Origin: CBDFNC01 sp965249895
Lineage (GTDB): Bacteria; Pseudomonadota; Gammaproteobacteria; Enterobacterales; CBDFNC01
Assembly: GCA_965249895.1 (NCBI GenBank)
Contig: CBDFNC010000005.1
Coordinates: 2,418,001-2,482,000, forward strand
Reading direction: 5' to 3'
Length of the DNA: 64,000 bases
The notes below the pieces were generated by a model that worked only from the letters and a program-made list of their open reading frames with translations, was not told where the DNA came from and did not search any database. Positions 63,495 through 64,000 of this stretch are shown piece after piece (the stretch's first letter is position 1; the number at the start of each line of letters is the position of its first letter). Made by a program: the position numbers and the translations under genes.

Positions 63495-64000
63495 ATGTAT
63501 AGAGGTAAAAAGGTAAGTCTTATTATCCCGGCATTAAACGAAGAAGCGTCCATCCAGCTGGTAGTGTCTGAGCTTAAAGCGCTAGAAAACGGGGATAACA
63601 GCCAAGTAATAGATCAGATATTAGTGTGTGATAACGGCTCTTCCGATAATACCGCGCAACTTGCCGCTAAGGCCGGGGCTGAAGTCGTTTATCAGGAGAA
63701 ACCTGGGTACGGCAGAGCCTGCTTAACAGCCATGGCTTACCTGAATAACCCTGACATAGTTGTTTTTACCGATGCCGACCACGCATTTTACGCAGAGCAA
63801 AGTCTGAAGTTGCTCGATGGGGTGATATCTGGGGCAGACCTGGTGATCGGATCGAGAACCCAAGGCCAATGCCAGCCAGGTGCGCTTACAGCAACGCAAA
63901 TTTTCGGTAATAGGTTGGCCAGCTGGTTAATTAATAAAATTTGGCAACAAAATGTCTCGGACCTAGGTCCCTATAGAGCCATCTCTAAAATTGCCCTGGA
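63495..64000 (+). CDS. Family 2 glycosyltransferase (partial, runs off the window)
   Basis: At least 168 codons. GT-A start KKVSLIIPALNEEASIQLVV, then ILVCDNGSSDNTAQLAAKAG (nucleotide-sugar binding), EKPGYGRACLTAMAYL, and the metal-binding VVFTDADHAFYAEQSLKLLD. Then LVIGSRTQG, typical of dolichyl-phosphate mannose/glucose synthase-like enzymes that make polyprenyl-phosphate sugars. Product identity is not clear from the N-terminus. It could feed the GT-C enzyme encoded divergently at 61705-62991. Confidence 0.88.
   Translation, partial: MYRGKKVSLIIPALNEEASIQLVVSELKALENGDNSQVIDQILVCDNGSSDNTAQLAAKAGAEVVYQEKPGYGRACLTAMAYLNNPDIVVFTDADHAFYAEQSLKLLDGVISGADLVIGSRTQGQCQPGALTATQIFGNRLASWLINKIWQQNVSDLGPYRAISKIAL

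Overview
The window looks like chromosomal DNA of a marine gammaproteobacterium, probably Alteromonadales close to Colwelliaceae (Thalassomonas/Thalassotalea-like). This rests on the divergent yijD/sthA pair, a TRAP-type gluconate operon, a very long Calx-beta adhesin, a chromosomal integron and an IS-rich accessory region. The genus is an inference and no 16S rRNA is present.

Layout. 1-13.8 kb: a minus-strand operon of a TolC-family outer membrane protein followed by an enormous adhesin gene that runs off the left edge, with about 30 Calx-beta repeats, a Pro-Glu linker and an N-terminal helical duplication. 14.5-16.3 kb: a decayed DUF1501 gene, a GNAT acetyltransferase and a CarG-like exported protein. 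16.4-22.9 kb: a gluconate module (TRAP transporter dctPQM, gluconokinase, 6-phosphogluconate dehydrogenase, LacI-family GntR-like repressor). Matching GTTACCGGTAAC-type operators lie at the TRAP promoter and at the regulator's own promoter. A TA-flanked MITE follows gnd. 23-27 kb: AraC regulator, secreted PEBP protein, zapE and an aldo/keto reductase.

27.3-44.1 kb: a chromosomal integron. The integrase gene intI is on the plus strand at 43165 behind a perfect LexA box. The cassette array extends leftwards and is read on the minus strand. At least seven diverse attC-like sites separate small cassettes: GNAT, a short MGxWG protein, a disrupted gene, a small membrane protein, WYL regulator + RidA, brnTA, dinJ-yafQ, an ABM-like protein and a 209-aa membrane-anchored protein. 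Mobile DNA has invaded the array heavily: an IS1595-family element with 8-bp target duplication between intI and the first attC, an ISAs1-family element with 10-bp target duplication inside an attC-like site, two near-identical HUH-transposase elements, two group II intron fragments, and four partial copies of an IS91-like deletion derivative. Each derivative copy ends in the same 51-bp attC-like palindrome. That last element is the most unusual structure in the window.

44.4-53.1 kb: a siderophore uptake cluster resembling the import part of the yersiniabactin system (MFS, TonB receptor, two half-ABC transporters, AraC regulator). A 238-bp tandem duplication lies at its start. 53.2-60.4 kb: TetR/peroxiredoxin pair, His-rich CbiX-type chelatase, MetC-type lyase, DUF3817 protein, yijD, sthA and a lipoprotein. 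60.4-61.7 kb: two decayed copies of a small secreted-protein gene around a transposase remnant. 61.7-64 kb: a polytopic glycosyltransferase, a small exported CxxC protein and the start of a family 2 glycosyltransferase.

Gene boundaries come from reading the sequence. Family names come from recognition of motifs, not from database searches.
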